DNA of 64,000 nt from positions 1,574,854 through 1,638,853 of the forward strand of contig CM055102.1 of assembly GCA_029204225.1 (NCBI GenBank), given 5' to 3'. The translations under genes and the position numbers were made by a program. This document shows positions 63,970 to 64,000 of this stretch, piece after piece; positions within the stretch are counted from its first letter, which is position 1; each line of letters starts with the position of its first letter. The stretch is from Diphasiastrum complanatum (Eukaryota; Streptophyta; Lycopodiopsida; Lycopodiales; Lycopodiaceae). The notes beneath the pieces are model-generated. The model had not been told where the DNA came from. It made no database searches and saw nothing but the letters and a program-made list of their open reading frames with translations.

Positions 63970-64000
63970 GCTACGCCAATTTTTCAGTCTGCAGCATGTT

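Overview
This is nuclear DNA from a land plant with a large, repeat-rich genome. The window holds no convincing host gene, tRNA, rRNA or CRISPR array. Nearly everything recognisable is LTR retrotransposon (Ty1/copia and Ty3/gypsy). The plant signature is the initiator tRNA-Met primer site beside the copia LTRs, a tRNA-Asp type primer site beside a gypsy LTR, the copia gag-protease-integrase-RT-RNase H order, and plant-type gag zinc knuckles. The species cannot be named from the sequence. No autonomous element is intact.

Layout. 1-850: minus-strand copia LTR and RNase H tail. 1051-1475: first copy of an unassigned repeat (R1). 2.0-3.1 kb: plus-strand copia remnants with an LTR. 3.1-8.6 kb: an old minus-strand copia RT-RNase H split by a young complete insertion, Cop1 (3756-8326, target duplication TTTTC). 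8.6-13.7 kb: an old plus-strand copia protease-integrase split by Cop2 (9878-13338, target duplication CTTGT); Cop2 holds a MITE-like insert. 13.7-15.1 kb: R2 and R3 in tandem. 16.3-21.1 kb: minus-strand gypsy Gyp1, whose integrase runs into a coiled-coil ORF. 21.5-24.75 kb: pyrimidine-rich, GC-rich LTR-like stretch ending at a degenerate tRNA-Asp primer site. 25.1-36 kb: plus-strand gypsy Gyp2 with two tandem protease domains, split between them by Cop3 (27321-32620, target duplication CTGCA). 36.4-40.5 kb: minus-strand copia Cop4. 40.7-41.7 kb: plus copia LTR, primer site and gag start. 41.7-42.8 kb: plus gypsy protease-RT (Gyp3). 42.8-48.2 kb: plus copia Cop5. 48.2-49.7 kb: coiled-coil ORF B and a 45-base LTR stub. 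51.1-61.4 kb: minus gypsy Gyp4 with coiled-coil ORF C. 61.4-62.0 kb: another gypsy gag. 62.0-63.3 kb: plus copia RNase H and LTR. 63.3 kb to end: 5' LTR and primer site of a plus gypsy that continues outside.

Themes. First, three separate copia elements (Cop1, Cop3, Cop5) keep gag or protease pieces and LTRs but have lost reverse transcriptase, and other long open frames occupy its place; they look like non-autonomous elements that need enzymes from elsewhere. Second, gypsy relatives carry an extra coiled-coil ORF; copies B and C share a C-terminal block (FFDPN, then KDQL, then ARxYYRAA) that I cannot assign to a known family. Third, the palindrome CACACGTGTG recurs in LTRs of several unrelated copia families, and one LTR carries ten CATGCA motifs in about 210 bases, suggesting that some LTRs hold host transcription-factor sites. 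Fourth, several inactivating lesions are G-to-A or C-to-T, as expected from deamination of methylated cytosine.
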